Below, piece by piece: positions 51,741 to 61,214 of a stretch of DNA of 64,000 nucleotides; the stretch's first letter is position 1; the number at the start of each line of letters is the position of its first letter. The notes under the pieces are model-generated. The model worked only from the letters and a program-made list of their open reading frames with translations. It had not been told where the DNA came from and did not search any database. The stretch spans positions 1,178,001-1,242,000 of the forward strand of contig NZ_OY762974.1 in the NCBI RefSeq assembly GCF_963667135.1, read 5' to 3'. The DNA is from an uncultured Macellibacteroides sp. (lineage in GTDB: Bacteria; Bacteroidota; Bacteroidia; Bacteroidales; Tannerellaceae). The position numbers and the translations under genes are program-made.

Positions 51741-52958
51741 ATGAGAAATTTATTGGTTATGCTGATTCTGTTTTCTTTCTTATTCTGCCCGGCTGTAAAT
51801 GCGCGGCAGAATAAGAAAGGGCAACAAGACCGGGTTTTTTGGGTAAAAACACTAATCCAAATAGCCGACCCCGTTCTTTCCAATTTAGCAAATGGCACTT
51901 TAAAAAAGAATATGCCTTACGAATCATTAGGAACCGGGCGAAATGATTTCTCTTATCTGGAAGCAGTGGGTAGGACTGTCTGTGGTATCGCACCCTGGTT
52001 GGAATTGGGAGCCGACGATACCGCCGAAGGAAAGCTTAGAGAAAAATATATCGCATTAACCGTAAAAGGATTGAAAAATGCGGTGAATCCAAACTCCCCG
52101 GACTATTTGGTTTTTGGGAAACCATCGCAACCGCTGGTTGATGCGGCATTTCTGGCCGAGGGACTGCTAAGAGCGCCCAAACAACTGTGGGGTAATTTAG
52201 ACGAACAAACCCGTGAATGGATGATTACGGAATTAAAACGTAGCCGTTCTATTAAACCGGGTGAAAACAACTGGCTATTATTTGCATCGACAGTGGAAGC
52301 GGCATTACTAGAGTTTACCGGCGAATGCGACATGAACAGAATGAGCTATGGCATCAACAAGTTTCGTGACTTATGGTATAAAGGAGATGCGCTTTATGGC
52401 GACGGTCCTGATTTTCACATGGACTATTACAACAGTTTCGTGATTCATCCCATGCTAACGGATGTATTGGCTATAATGAAAAAACATGGCATTGAAGGTC
52501 ATATTTTTCAGGAAAAACAATTGCAACGTCTTGCCCGCTATGCGGAACATTTAGAACGTTTTATTTCGCCGGAAGGAACGTTTCCGGTTGTGGGCCGTTC
52601 CATCGTTTACCGCATTGGTGTTTTTCACGCCTTGGGACAGGCTTCTTTAATGCATCTGTTACCTGAAAATATTGAACCAGCACAGGTTCGTTGTGCACTA
52701 ACGGCCGTTATGAAAAATCAGTTTAAATCTCCGGAAAATTTCGATGAAAAAGGATGGTTGAAGGTAGGATTTACTGGCAACCAGATAAATATGTCTGAAA
52801 CTTATATTAACACGGGAAGCCTATACTTATGTATGGCCGGATTCCTGCCATTGGGACTTCCGGCTACAGATTCGTTCTGGACAGCTCCATATACAGAATG
52901 GACAAACTTAAAAGCATGGAATGGAAAGGATGTAAAAGCCGACCATTCCATAAAATAG
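51741..52958 (+). CDS. DUF2264 family protein, probable glycan-active enzyme
   Basis: From ATG 51741 this gives 405 residues with a signal peptide (LLVMLILFSFLFCPAVNA). An upstream start at 51597 would overlap the GH20 gene and lacks a signal. The body is an all-helical toroid-like DUF2264 domain (YLEAVGRTVCGIAPWLELG, RSIKPGENNWLLFASTVEAALLE, GDALYGDGPDFHMDYYNSF). The fold resembles helical barrels of GH88 and GH105 enzymes and lyases. Its position in a PUL suggests a further uronate- or glycan-processing step. The activity is not known to me. Confidence 0.75.
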   Translation: MRNLLVMLILFSFLFCPAVNARQNKKGQQDRVFWVKTLIQIADPVLSNLANGTLKKNMPYESLGTGRNDFSYLEAVGRTVCGIAPWLELGADDTAEGKLREKYIALTVKGLKNAVNPNSPDYLVFGKPSQPLVDAAFLAEGLLRAPKQLWGNLDEQTREWMITELKRSRSIKPGENNWLLFASTVEAALLEFTGECDMNRMSYGINKFRDLWYKGDALYGDGPDFHMDYYNSFVIHPMLTDVLAIMKKHGIEGHIFQEKQLQRLARYAEHLERFISPEGTFPVVGRSIVYRIGVFHALGQASLMHLLPENIEPAQVRCALTAVMKNQFKSPENFDEKGWLKVGFTGNQINMSETYINTGSLYLCMAGFLPLGLPATDSFWTAPYTEWTNLKAWNGKDVKADHSIK

Positions 52959-52963
52959 GAACT

Positions 52964-52998
52964 ATAGTCTATGATATAGCTTTTATATCATAGACTAT
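52964..52998. terminator. Bidirectional terminator at the end of the PUL
   Basis: ATAGTCTATGATATA and TATATCATAGACTAT form 15 perfect pairs with a 5-nt loop. The structure includes the stop codon of the convergent HTCS gene and starts just after the DUF2264 stop. Confidence 0.7.
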
Positions 52999-55900
52999 TC
53001 TATTTCTTTTCGCCGGAAGTCTGCAGGAGTAACATTAAACTGAGCCTTGAAACAACGGCTAAAATAACGTGGAGAGCCAAAACCCAACAGATCTGAGATT
53101 TCCGCAATCTGTAATTCCGGGTTGTTTTTCAACATCTTCGCCGCTCGCTTTAGTTTAAAATTTAATACGAAATCGTTGGGTGTCATCCCCGTAAGTGCTT
53201 TGAATTTTGCGAAAAGCGAACTTCTGCTTAACCCTAACTCCTTAGCAAGCAAGTTCATATCAAACTCCATATTATCAATATTCTCAGCAATAATCCGGTT
53301 AACAGTATCAAGGAAACGTTGATCAATCGGATTATTGGCAAGCGAAAGAGTTTCAAAATCCTGTTGTTTTGTAAACTTCTTTTGAAGAATGGTCCGGTTG
53401 CGAACCAGATTATTACAACGTGCGATCAGAACCTTCGCATTAAATGGTTTGCAGATATAATCGTCTGCGCCACGCTGAAGTCCTTCTATACTTTGTTCCG
53501 AAGAGGTAAGTGCGGTAAGTAACACGACAGGTATATGGCAAAGATCAAAGTTGTTTTTAATTTTCATACACATTTCGGTTCCGGACATCTCCGGCATCAT
53601 TATGTCGCTGAGTATGATATCCGGCATTTCTTCCGCTGCTTTCTGCAAACCTTCTTTTCCATCACGTGCAACAGAAACTTTATACATTCCCGAGAACAAC
53701 GAAACGAGCACCTGCAAAAGCTCGTCATTATCTTCCACAATTAGTATACGATGCTGTGCTCCCTCTTCTCCTTTCAATATTTCAGTTATTCCTAAGGTTT
53801 CATCGGACATGGATAACTGTTGTATTGAGTCGTATACTATAGATTCACTCTTATCTTCAACTTCACAAGCACACTCTTTCTCTGTAAAATGTTCTTTTCC
53901 TTTTCTTAATCTGACAATAAAAATACTGCCATATCCAGGTCTGCTTTCTGCCGAAATGCAACCATGATGCAATTCCACAATGCTTTTTGAAAGCGAAAGA
54001 CCAATGCCAGTACCTGAAGAAGATTTCGATCCATTGTCCTCCTGATAGAACCTTTCGAATACCCTTTCCAGGTTGTCTTTGTTAATTCCGATACCGCTGT
54101 CCATCACTTTTACGATAACCTCGGTTTCTGTATCCTCTATCACGACTTCGATGCTTCCGTTCGCTTTTGTAAATTTAAACGCATTGTTAAGCAAATTAAA
54201 GAAAACCTTCTGCAGTTGTTTCGGATCATACCAGCATTTAACTGAATCAAGATCGGAGTGAAACTGATAGTCGATGCTTCTGTTGTTAGCATACTCATAA
54301 AAGGAAAGATGTATCTCCCTGATAAAATCGATGATATTATTTTCGGTTACTTTCAAGGTAATATGACCTTGTTCCAGCTTGCGGAAGTCTAATAATTCAC
54401 TGATAAGATTCAGCATTTGGCTGGCATTTTTATAAATCTTCAGCAATTTGCTGTAAATCGATGGAGCAAGACTGTTACTCTGCAGAAGAAGTTCCATCTG
54501 CGCTATTACAAGAGTTAGAGGAGTACGGAACTCATGCGATATATTGGAAAAGAACTGGAGTTTCGCCTGATTAAGTTCTTCAATCTTCTCTTTTTCTTTC
54601 CTTTCGTATGCTAAAGAAGTTTGAAGCAACAGCTGAGAATGTTTGAAGCGGTAAAATAAATAGAGAATGCTAACAATAATGAAAATATAAAGAGCATACG
54701 AAAATGGTGTCGCATAAATAGGCGATTTGATAACAACATCCATTTTAATGGATTTTGGTAATGAGGCGGGGTCATATTGTTTTTCGCGCACATGGAGTGT
54801 GTATTTACCCGGACTTAGGTTTGTATAAGAAATACGCTTATTATTACCGGGAATCCATTTCTCATCAAACCCTTCCAACATATACTCGTAAGTTGTTTTG
54901 CTGAGTGTATTTACATAATTATTGGATGCAAAAGAAATAGTCAGGTTGTTTTGATTATGTTTCAATACAATATTTGTTGTGTAAGGCAGCGATTGATTAA
55001 TCGCTTTTGCAGGTCCTCCCGGATGTACCAACTCATTGTTTATAAAGAGTTCAGAAAAATATAATTTATAATCTTTAGACTTCAAAAACAAATCTTCTTC
55101 AAAAAAAGACGTAGCGCCATCAGTTCCACCAACAAAAATTTCACCGTTATGACAAACCAGCATTCCACAGCCATCGTTAATTCCGGAAATAGGAAGAGCC
55201 GTTCCCAATTCGGCCGCTTTTAAAATCTTCTTGTCCGGATTCAGAAAAGATAGCCCTTTATCTCCTGAAATGATCAGGTAACCTTGTATTGATTGCACAA
55301 TATCGTAGCAGTAATTACTTCGAAGCAAATCGTTCTCGACCGAATATCCGGTAAAAGTGCCTGTTTTCTGATCCAGAGAGAATACTCCAGAACCATGACT
55401 CCCAAAAAACATACGCCCCGACCTGTCTTCAAATACTTTTGTAATGCCAAATCTACCTAGCCCTTTCTGACCAATAGGATAAACAGTCTGATCCTTTTCA
55501 TCTTTTAAGCTTATCCTGCGGATTCCTTGGGCATAACCTAACCAAATATTATCTTTCGAGTCTACCGCAAAATTTACACACGGATAATTAGTGCCGGATT
55601 CAAACAAAGGCGATACCTGTTCTGTGTCCAAAGACATTTTAAGAACACCTTTACGGGTGAGCATAATAAGATATTTATCTTTATAGAGAACAACCTGGTT
55701 AATTACATCGCCAGCCAGATTTCTAAAAGAAGGACTTTCTTTTTTCAAATTACGAAAAGTACTACGCGTTATATCATAAATGGAAAGCCCTCCCGTATGT
55801 GTTCCTATATATAATTTGTTACGTTTATTGCTGTAGCATATCCCTTTCAAATTATCATGAGCAATTGAATTCTTTGTAGTACTTGCTTTAAAATAAGTAA

Positions 55901-57011
55901 AGCGTTTGGTCTTGCGATCAAAAAAATTAAGACCACCACCCTCGGTACAAATCCAGATATTATTATTTTTATCTTCAACCATGTGTCCAACAAAGGGATA
56001 ACTAAGGCAGTCGTCACGGCTAACCTGAGCCGAGTAAAAAGTAAATATATCGGTTTCCGGATTAAAATAATGAACACCTCCATAATAAGTCCCGATCCAC
56101 AAACTTCCCTGATTATCCTTATATGTTGAAAAGACGGATGAATGAGTAAGACTTCCTGGCAGAGCATCTTTGCTATAAAGCTTAAAGGTGTTCGTTTGAG
56201 GATTATATTTATTCAATCCGGTAAAAGTCCCAATCCAGATATTCCCAAAATTATCTTCTGCAAAGCTGCGTATATGATTGCTTGAAATAGAATTTGAATT
56301 GTTCCCTTCTTGCATAAATTTTACAATCCGCCCGCTTACATCTCTTTTATACATGCCATTTTCCCTGGTTGAAATCCATAGGTTGCCTTTCGAGTCCTCA
56401 AAGATCTCATATATATCTTCATTGGGAATGATGCATTCCAATTGCCTGTTTTTCTTAAACAAAAAAAGGCCCTTAACAGAACCGACCCACAGCCTCTTGT
56501 TAGAATCAATAAATATCTTTTGCGCAAAACTATCTCCCAATTTCAAAACGAATTCGGCTTTATTAGATTGTGAATTCCAAATACAAACCGAATCTGAAAT
56601 ACCAAACCAGATTTTGTTATTCTGGAATGTTACAGTCTTAACATTACCGGAGACAAGACGATGAAACTTCTCTGAACGAAAATCATATCGGATAAGCGAA
56701 CCGTCTGATACAATATAAAGACTTCCTTTTTTATCTCCATCTAGGGGGAAATTACTATTTCCTAACAAATTAGAATTGGTTTGAATGTCGGGCTTATCAA
56801 ACCATGAAGGTTTAAAAGAAACCGTATGTTCTCCATTGTACATACTCAAACCCTCCTGCGTTCCGAACCACATACGCCCCAGCTCATCTTGATAAATTGA
56901 CATGACAGAGAGTTGAGACAATCCCTCGTTCATCCCAATATGCTTAAAATATACACAATAAGTAGAAAAAGAAAAAAAGAGCAGGCAGAAGATTATAAAT
57001 AGTTTTTTCAT
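52995..57011 (-). CDS. Hybrid two-component system (HTCS) regulator of the PUL
   Basis: From ATG 57011 this gives 1338 residues. In order: a signal-anchor N-terminus, a periplasmic beta-propeller sensor built from many two-component-regulator repeats (QDELGRMWFGTQEGL, DSKGNLWIST), a Y_Y_Y domain, and a membrane helix (about 770-785). A HisKA phosphorylation histidine, H826 (SNISHEFRTP), an HATPase, a receiver with D1136 (LSDIMMPEMSG) and a C-terminal AraC-type helix-turn-helix follow. All signalling steps thus sit in one protein. It should bind oligosaccharide in the periplasm and activate the PUL, with the CGTTAAAT-type repeats as likely targets. A start 13 codons upstream (57050) is less likely because it adds a polar segment before the signal. 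Confidence 0.94.
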   Translation of the reverse strand: MKKLFIIFCLLFFSFSTYCVYFKHIGMNEGLSQLSVMSIYQDELGRMWFGTQEGLSMYNGEHTVSFKPSWFDKPDIQTNSNLLGNSNFPLDGDKKGSLYIVSDGSLIRYDFRSEKFHRLVSGNVKTVTFQNNKIWFGISDSVCIWNSQSNKAEFVLKLGDSFAQKIFIDSNKRLWVGSVKGLFLFKKNRQLECIIPNEDIYEIFEDSKGNLWISTRENGMYKRDVSGRIVKFMQEGNNSNSISSNHIRSFAEDNFGNIWIGTFTGLNKYNPQTNTFKLYSKDALPGSLTHSSVFSTYKDNQGSLWIGTYYGGVHYFNPETDIFTFYSAQVSRDDCLSYPFVGHMVEDKNNNIWICTEGGGLNFFDRKTKRFTYFKASTTKNSIAHDNLKGICYSNKRNKLYIGTHTGGLSIYDITRSTFRNLKKESPSFRNLAGDVINQVVLYKDKYLIMLTRKGVLKMSLDTEQVSPLFESGTNYPCVNFAVDSKDNIWLGYAQGIRRISLKDEKDQTVYPIGQKGLGRFGITKVFEDRSGRMFFGSHGSGVFSLDQKTGTFTGYSVENDLLRSNYCYDIVQSIQGYLIISGDKGLSFLNPDKKILKAAELGTALPISGINDGCGMLVCHNGEIFVGGTDGATSFFEEDLFLKSKDYKLYFSELFINNELVHPGGPAKAINQSLPYTTNIVLKHNQNNLTISFASNNYVNTLSKTTYEYMLEGFDEKWIPGNNKRISYTNLSPGKYTLHVREKQYDPASLPKSIKMDVVIKSPIYATPFSYALYIFIIVSILYLFYRFKHSQLLLQTSLAYERKEKEKIEELNQAKLQFFSNISHEFRTPLTLVIAQMELLLQSNSLAPSIYSKLLKIYKNASQMLNLISELLDFRKLEQGHITLKVTENNIIDFIREIHLSFYEYANNRSIDYQFHSDLDSVKCWYDPKQLQKVFFNLLNNAFKFTKANGSIEVVIEDTETEVIVKVMDSGIGINKDNLERVFERFYQEDNGSKSSSGTGIGLSLSKSIVELHHGCISAESRPGYGSIFIVRLRKGKEHFTEKECACEVEDKSESIVYDSIQQLSMSDETLGITEILKGEEGAQHRILIVEDNDELLQVLVSLFSGMYKVSVARDGKEGLQKAAEEMPDIILSDIMMPEMSGTEMCMKIKNNFDLCHIPVVLLTALTSSEQSIEGLQRGADDYICKPFNAKVLIARCNNLVRNRTILQKKFTKQQDFETLSLANNPIDQRFLDTVNRIIAENIDNMEFDMNLLAKELGLSRSSLFAKFKALTGMTPNDFVLNFKLKRAAKMLKNNPELQIAEISDLLGFGSPRYFSRCFKAQFNVTPADFRRKEIE

Positions 57012-57036
57012 GGCATACGTAAAATGCATTACAATG

Positions 57037-57044
57037 CAAAGATA
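57037..57044 (-). promoter_or_regulatory. -7 box of the HTCS gene
   Basis: The reverse strand reads TATCTTTG, 25 bp before the chosen start at 57011. This position supports that start over the longer frame. Confidence 0.45.
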
Positions 57045-57093
57045 AGCCAAAAAAAGCTAAACCCGTGGTTATAAGCGATCAAAAAAATATGTT

Positions 57094-57831
57094 TTACTGA
57101 AAACAATAAGCCATTATCCGTTTCATGTCTGATGGCTTCGTACAGTCCAGATTATGTTTCTGACAATAAGTTTTAATATCTTTCTCGGGAAAATTCTTTT
57201 GTATCAAAGGAAGTGTTGTGACGTTCATATATTTCCCTTTTTTATTTTTGATCCAATAACGATTTCCCGGCTGTATAGCAAATTTTTCATTGGGACTTAA
57301 TTTTGTTATTGTTCCCCCTTCCCTAATAGAGGAATAATTGGAAATGGCAGCGGTAGAAGAATATCCTCCGTACCCGGAAGCTTTACCTTGCGAAACAACT
57401 ACAGATTTCCATTCAATATACAACGTTCCGAGGCCCGTTTCAACTAGCTGATAAAATACCTTCCTTTTAAAATAGACAAATTTATCGCCTTGAATGTCTA
57501 TCGCGGCTATTTCGGACGGATTAGCAATAGCCCATGCAATACTATCCTTTTTATACAACATTTCTTCGACCTCCGTATTGTAATTCAATAAAACAGAACT
57601 ACGCCTCCCATCCTTAAAATAAACAACTCCCTGCTGATAATCCGTATATAACATAGCTTGATTAACATCTTGCGCAAACAATAACCATCCGGAGCACAAA
57701 AATAAAAACATAAAAAATCCTGTTCGCTTCAAATAAGAGGGTGCTAATTTCTTAGTATAATTATTGGGGGTGCTTTTCTCTTCTTTTTGTAGTTCTGATT
57801 CCTGACAATCAATTTCATTTATATTTTTCAT
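57094..57831 (-). CDS. Secreted or membrane-anchored protein, PUL-flanking paralogue 2
   Basis: This 245-residue protein has a longer N-terminus (about 36 polar residues) before its hydrophobic segment (TGFFMFLFLCSGWLLFAQ) than paralogue 1. The mature part follows the same order: FKDGRRSSVLLNYN, VEEMLYKKDSIAWAIANP and SQGKASGYGGYSSTAAI. The polar N-terminus before the hydrophobic stretch suggests a signal anchor or a start further inside. It lies 82 bp upstream of the HTCS gene on the same strand and could share regulation. No function is known. Confidence 0.55.
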   Translation of the reverse strand: MKNINEIDCQESELQKEEKSTPNNYTKKLAPSYLKRTGFFMFLFLCSGWLLFAQDVNQAMLYTDYQQGVVYFKDGRRSSVLLNYNTEVEEMLYKKDSIAWAIANPSEIAAIDIQGDKFVYFKRKVFYQLVETGLGTLYIEWKSVVVSQGKASGYGGYSSTAAISNYSSIREGGTITKLSPNEKFAIQPGNRYWIKNKKGKYMNVTTLPLIQKNFPEKDIKTYCQKHNLDCTKPSDMKRIMAYCFQ

Positions 57832-57870
57832 TGCAATAATTAGGTATTACTTTTCAAATAAATAATTTAT

Positions 57871-57878
57871 CAAATATA
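57871..57878 (-). promoter_or_regulatory. -7 box of PUL-flanking paralogue 2
   Basis: The reverse strand reads TATATTTG, 39 bp before the start at 57831, in a context similar to the box of paralogue 1. Confidence 0.4.
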
Positions 57879-57961
57879 TAATATATTTGGACATACAAGT
57901 TACGTTATAAGTAAATAATTTCAATATCACCTTTGAATGAAAAAATATAACTAAAAATAGT

Positions 57962-57969
57962 TACATTTG
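57962..57969 (+). promoter_or_regulatory. -7 box of the OB-fold lipoprotein operon
   Basis: TACATTTG matches TAnnTTTG and lies 46 bp before the ATG at 58016. Confidence 0.5.
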
Positions 57970-58015
57970 GACTCTCTGTGTTTTGTGTTGTTAACTAACT
58001 ATAAGATTTAAAATC

Positions 58016-58558
58016 ATGAAAAAAAGTATTATTTTATCGATCGGGATGGCTTTACTTGTTACTTCTTGCAGTCAAAAAGAATCTAATCAAGCAGGAGTAG
58101 CCGGCACTTCCCAGAAAATTGAAGTGAAAGAAGTTAATCAGTATTCACTGGATAGTTTATTGCTTAATGCCGAAGCGCTGGTAGGTAAAAAAGTAATGGT
58201 ACACGGCTATGTAACTCATGCCTGCAAACATTCGGGTCAGCGGTGTTTTCTGGCAGACGAAAGTCAGAAGTTTACCTTACGGGTTGAAGCCGGAGGAGCA
58301 ATCGAAAGTTTCAGTCAGGAACTGATTGGTTCTCAGATAGAGGTAACCGGAATCCTTCAGGAAACACGTATGACAGAAGCAGAAATAAATGACACAGAAA
58401 AGTCTATTAAAGAGAAAGAAGCAAAAGGAGAAAGTTCGGCCGAAGAATGCGAAACAGAAAAAGCAAATGTTACACAGATGCGCGAATGGATGAAAAGTCA
58501 CGGCAAAAACTATTATGCCATTTATTACATAGACGGACAGAAGTATAATGAGCTTTAA
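58016..58558 (+). CDS. Lipoprotein with an OB-fold-like domain
   Basis: The 180 residues begin with a lipoprotein signal ending LLVTSC. A beta-rich OB-fold-like region follows (about 50-115, LVGKKVMVHGYVTHACKHSGQRCFLADES). It contains two cysteines spaced C-x6-C within a HACKHSGQRC segment that could bind a metal or heme. The charged helical end (about 118-155) is rich in E and K. The gene overlaps the start of the next gene by 11 bp, so the lipoprotein and the PepSY-type membrane protein are translationally coupled. A role in redox or metal handling is inferred only from this pairing. Confidence 0.6.
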   Translation: MKKSIILSIGMALLVTSCSQKESNQAGVAGTSQKIEVKEVNQYSLDSLLLNAEALVGKKVMVHGYVTHACKHSGQRCFLADESQKFTLRVEAGGAIESFSQELIGSQIEVTGILQETRMTEAEINDTEKSIKEKEAKGESSAEECETEKANVTQMREWMKSHGKNYYAIYYIDGQKYNEL

Positions 58559-59096
58559 TGGTAATAGGATTCGTAAGTGGCTACGGATTATCCATCGGGA
58601 TCTGGGGTTTTTGATGGCAGGCATTTGTTTGATATATGCAGTTTCAGGAATTTTACTGAACCATATGAACGGAAAGGATCCGGCTTTCAAAAATGTGTAT
58701 GCAACTGTTCAATTTCCTAAAGGGTTGATGAACGAGGAGCTGAGCATGCTCTGGAAGGAAAAAGAAAATTTGCCGGTACTGAAGAAAGTATTTAAATACG
58801 ATGATTCTCACTTTAAACTGATGCTTGACGGAGGGATTGGAACATACGACAGCAATGCGGGAGTGGTTAGTTACGAACATCATTCCAAACAAGAGTTGGT
58901 TTATTGGATCAATAAATTGCACTACAACAAAGTGAATGGTTGGTATATCATGGGAGATATTTTTGCCGCTTCACTGATATTTTTAGCTATTTCGGGCCTT
59001 TTCATGGTTTCACGCAAATATGGTTTATCAGGAAGAGGTATGATATATCTGCTTATAGGTATCGCCATACCGATACTTTTTATTCTGATGATTTAG
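58548..59096 (+). CDS. PepSY-associated membrane helix protein (paralogue of 34626-35144)
   Basis: The 182 residues contain the first-helix motif WLRIIHRDLGFLMAGICLIYAVSGILL. An extracytoplasmic segment follows (about 40-115, ending LVYWINKLHYNK), then two further membrane helices. The order and lengths match the protein at 34626-35144. PepSY-associated membrane proteins are often tied to iron, heme or reductase systems; no such partner is present except the OB-fold lipoprotein it overlaps. A strong terminator follows the stop. Confidence 0.72.
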   Translation: MSFNGNRIRKWLRIIHRDLGFLMAGICLIYAVSGILLNHMNGKDPAFKNVYATVQFPKGLMNEELSMLWKEKENLPVLKKVFKYDDSHFKLMLDGGIGTYDSNAGVVSYEHHSKQELVYWINKLHYNKVNGWYIMGDIFAASLIFLAISGLFMVSRKYGLSGRGMIYLLIGIAIPILFILMI

Positions 59097-59101
59097 CTTA
59101 C

Positions 59102-59148
59102 TATATAAAGAGGGTATTCAAAGTTCATTTGAACACCCTCTTTATATA
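59102..59148. terminator. Long bidirectional terminator
   Basis: Arms 59102-59122 and 59128-59148 pair over 20 positions with one A-C mismatch and a GTTCA loop. A and T runs lie at both ends, between convergent genes. Confidence 0.85.
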
Positions 59149-59258
59149 TCGCTATACATTTATTGCTTTAGCTTTTCTTTCAAATACATTGTTAGTTTTA
59201 ATAACTAAAAGCAAAAATAAAACGCCTTTTGTGACTTCTTAAGGAAGAAATATAGTTT

Positions 59259-61202
59259 CTATTTATTCCACAAATCAGGAATTGCCTCATGTCCACGGGC
59301 CTTAACAGGAGCCTGAGAAACAGGAGCCAATATCCCGGAATGAATTTTATACAGATTTTTGGCTGTTTCCATCATTGCTTCCACTTGGAGCTTATAAGGA
59401 CGATCGGTTACATCTACCAAACCGCAGTTGTAACTTTCACCGTCTCTGCGGCCAGAAAAATCCTGATCACACCATTGAAAATACCCGGTTCCAATCAATC
59501 CGGGATGGGAATAAGCTTTCTCCGTATAATACCGGTAAGCTACACCACGTTCTTTTTGTGAATTTACCTGCCAAAGAGATTGGGCGATTCCTCTATCCAC
59601 CGTCCCGAAATGGTACTCGCCAATTATCATTGGCAAATTTGTAATTTTCAACGCTTTATCCATCATTTCTTTATTTGGATAAAGATCATAGCAATTAAAA
59701 CTCAATACATCAAAAACCTCTTTACATATTTCCATAATGTTTTCATCCAATTCCGCAATATTACCAAATCTGATTCCCATATTAAGGTGATTGGGATCGT
59801 ATTTCTTTAACGAGGTATTTGCTTCTTTCAAAAACATTTTAAATGTATTTTGAATAAACTCCTTACGACGTTTGGGCGTATCTCCATCAGCCAGGAATTT
59901 AATTAGTGATTCTTTAATCGGTCGCTCCTGCCCGTCCAAAATCAAACTACACAAGCGCTCTTCCTGATTTAGCCATGATGGTTCATTTCCTATAAAATAT
60001 CCAATCAACCAAGGATTATTTACATAAGGTGAAACAAAGTCTTTGATTGCCATATCAAGTTTAAAGCTAAAATCCGGAGCATAAACATCACATAGTCCCA
60101 TAAGGCCGTGTTCAACAGGCACTCCTCTTAATGGGATTAAAAAAGCTTTTTTATTCATGTTCATGATTTCCTCGCTCGACCAATTCGCAATCGTGTTCAG
60201 GCCCCATTTATCCATACGTTTTATAACCATCTCTTTGGATTTCTCTTTGTAATCATTCCCATATCTTCGATAAAGGTTCCATAGGCCAAATGATGGTGAA
60301 CCAGCGGTTCGTCCGTTTGGTCTCTGATTTTCCATTAAAAAAGCAGGAGGTAATTCCTTATAGATATTTCTTCGTTTATCGAGATCTCTTACATTTCCCC
60401 CACCACCGGGATTAACACAGTCGATACCAACAGAAAGGAAAAGATAGCCTTCCGGATCCACAAACCACCAGCGCTCACCAATCTTTTCGGTTCTGAAGAA
60501 ACCTGTCGATTTCACCTTCGATTGAAGATATCCACCAAATTTGGAATAATTATAATCAGAAGTAGATATTTCTTCATTGTCCTCAGTTATCCATTCATTT
60601 TTTAATTGCTCAAATGATTTAACTTTTCCTTCGTATTCGCCTAAATTCCATTGTCCAAATTCATCAAAGACAGGTTTGTCCTCAAGATATTGATCGCCAG
60701 GATCTTCTACAGACAGAGCAATTGAACGAATTTCAAACTCGGGGCTACCGATAGGAGCACGCATACGGATTCCTATTGAATCAACTCCATTAAGAGGGCC
60801 TCTTTTTCCTCCAAGATTGATCCAACCAGTATAACGGGCCTGATTAAAAGTTGCAGCCAAATCGACAGCTGCATCTGGTAATTCACGATAGAATTTTAGA
60901 GGAATTGCAAGTTTATTCCAACCATTAGCCGTATAACTCATTACTCTCAATTCATTGTAGCCATTATTTGTAGTGAAACCCACCTGGAATCGTTGCGCTG
61001 TTGTTGATTTAAATTCAAGAACTACATAATTATAACCATCCCAACTCAAAGGGAGTCCTGGAGAAATATCTTTAATGGCAAACTTCTGCCCGGACACCTC
61101 TTTTGAACTGTCAAACTTAATCTTAAATGTTTTAGCAGTAATACCTTGATTAATAAGTAGTATAACAAAATATATTAAGCCTATTTTTAAACTCTTTCTC
61201 AT
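59259..61202 (-). CDS. Clan GH-A glycoside hydrolase, agarase (GH50)-like
   Basis: The 647 residues begin with a signal peptide (IGLIYFVILLINQGITA). An N-terminal CBM-like beta domain (about 24-190) precedes a TIM barrel. The likely acid/base is E407 (GNEPSW) and the nucleophile E529 (GEYHFG), the pattern of GH50 and related agarases. The name agarase does not fix the substrate: in gut Bacteroidales such enzymes may act on other beta-galactans. It starts 12 bp after the pectate-lyase/SMP-30 gene and ends before a long terminator, so it closes a reverse-strand operon that continues outside the window. Confidence 0.72.
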   Translation of the reverse strand: MRKSLKIGLIYFVILLINQGITAKTFKIKFDSSKEVSGQKFAIKDISPGLPLSWDGYNYVVLEFKSTTAQRFQVGFTTNNGYNELRVMSYTANGWNKLAIPLKFYRELPDAAVDLAATFNQARYTGWINLGGKRGPLNGVDSIGIRMRAPIGSPEFEIRSIALSVEDPGDQYLEDKPVFDEFGQWNLGEYEGKVKSFEQLKNEWITEDNEEISTSDYNYSKFGGYLQSKVKSTGFFRTEKIGERWWFVDPEGYLFLSVGIDCVNPGGGGNVRDLDKRRNIYKELPPAFLMENQRPNGRTAGSPSFGLWNLYRRYGNDYKEKSKEMVIKRMDKWGLNTIANWSSEEIMNMNKKAFLIPLRGVPVEHGLMGLCDVYAPDFSFKLDMAIKDFVSPYVNNPWLIGYFIGNEPSWLNQEERLCSLILDGQERPIKESLIKFLADGDTPKRRKEFIQNTFKMFLKEANTSLKKYDPNHLNMGIRFGNIAELDENIMEICKEVFDVLSFNCYDLYPNKEMMDKALKITNLPMIIGEYHFGTVDRGIAQSLWQVNSQKERGVAYRYYTEKAYSHPGLIGTGYFQWCDQDFSGRRDGESYNCGLVDVTDRPYKLQVEAMMETAKNLYKIHSGILAPVSQAPVKARGHEAIPDLWNK

Positions 61203-61214
61203 AAATGTACTATT

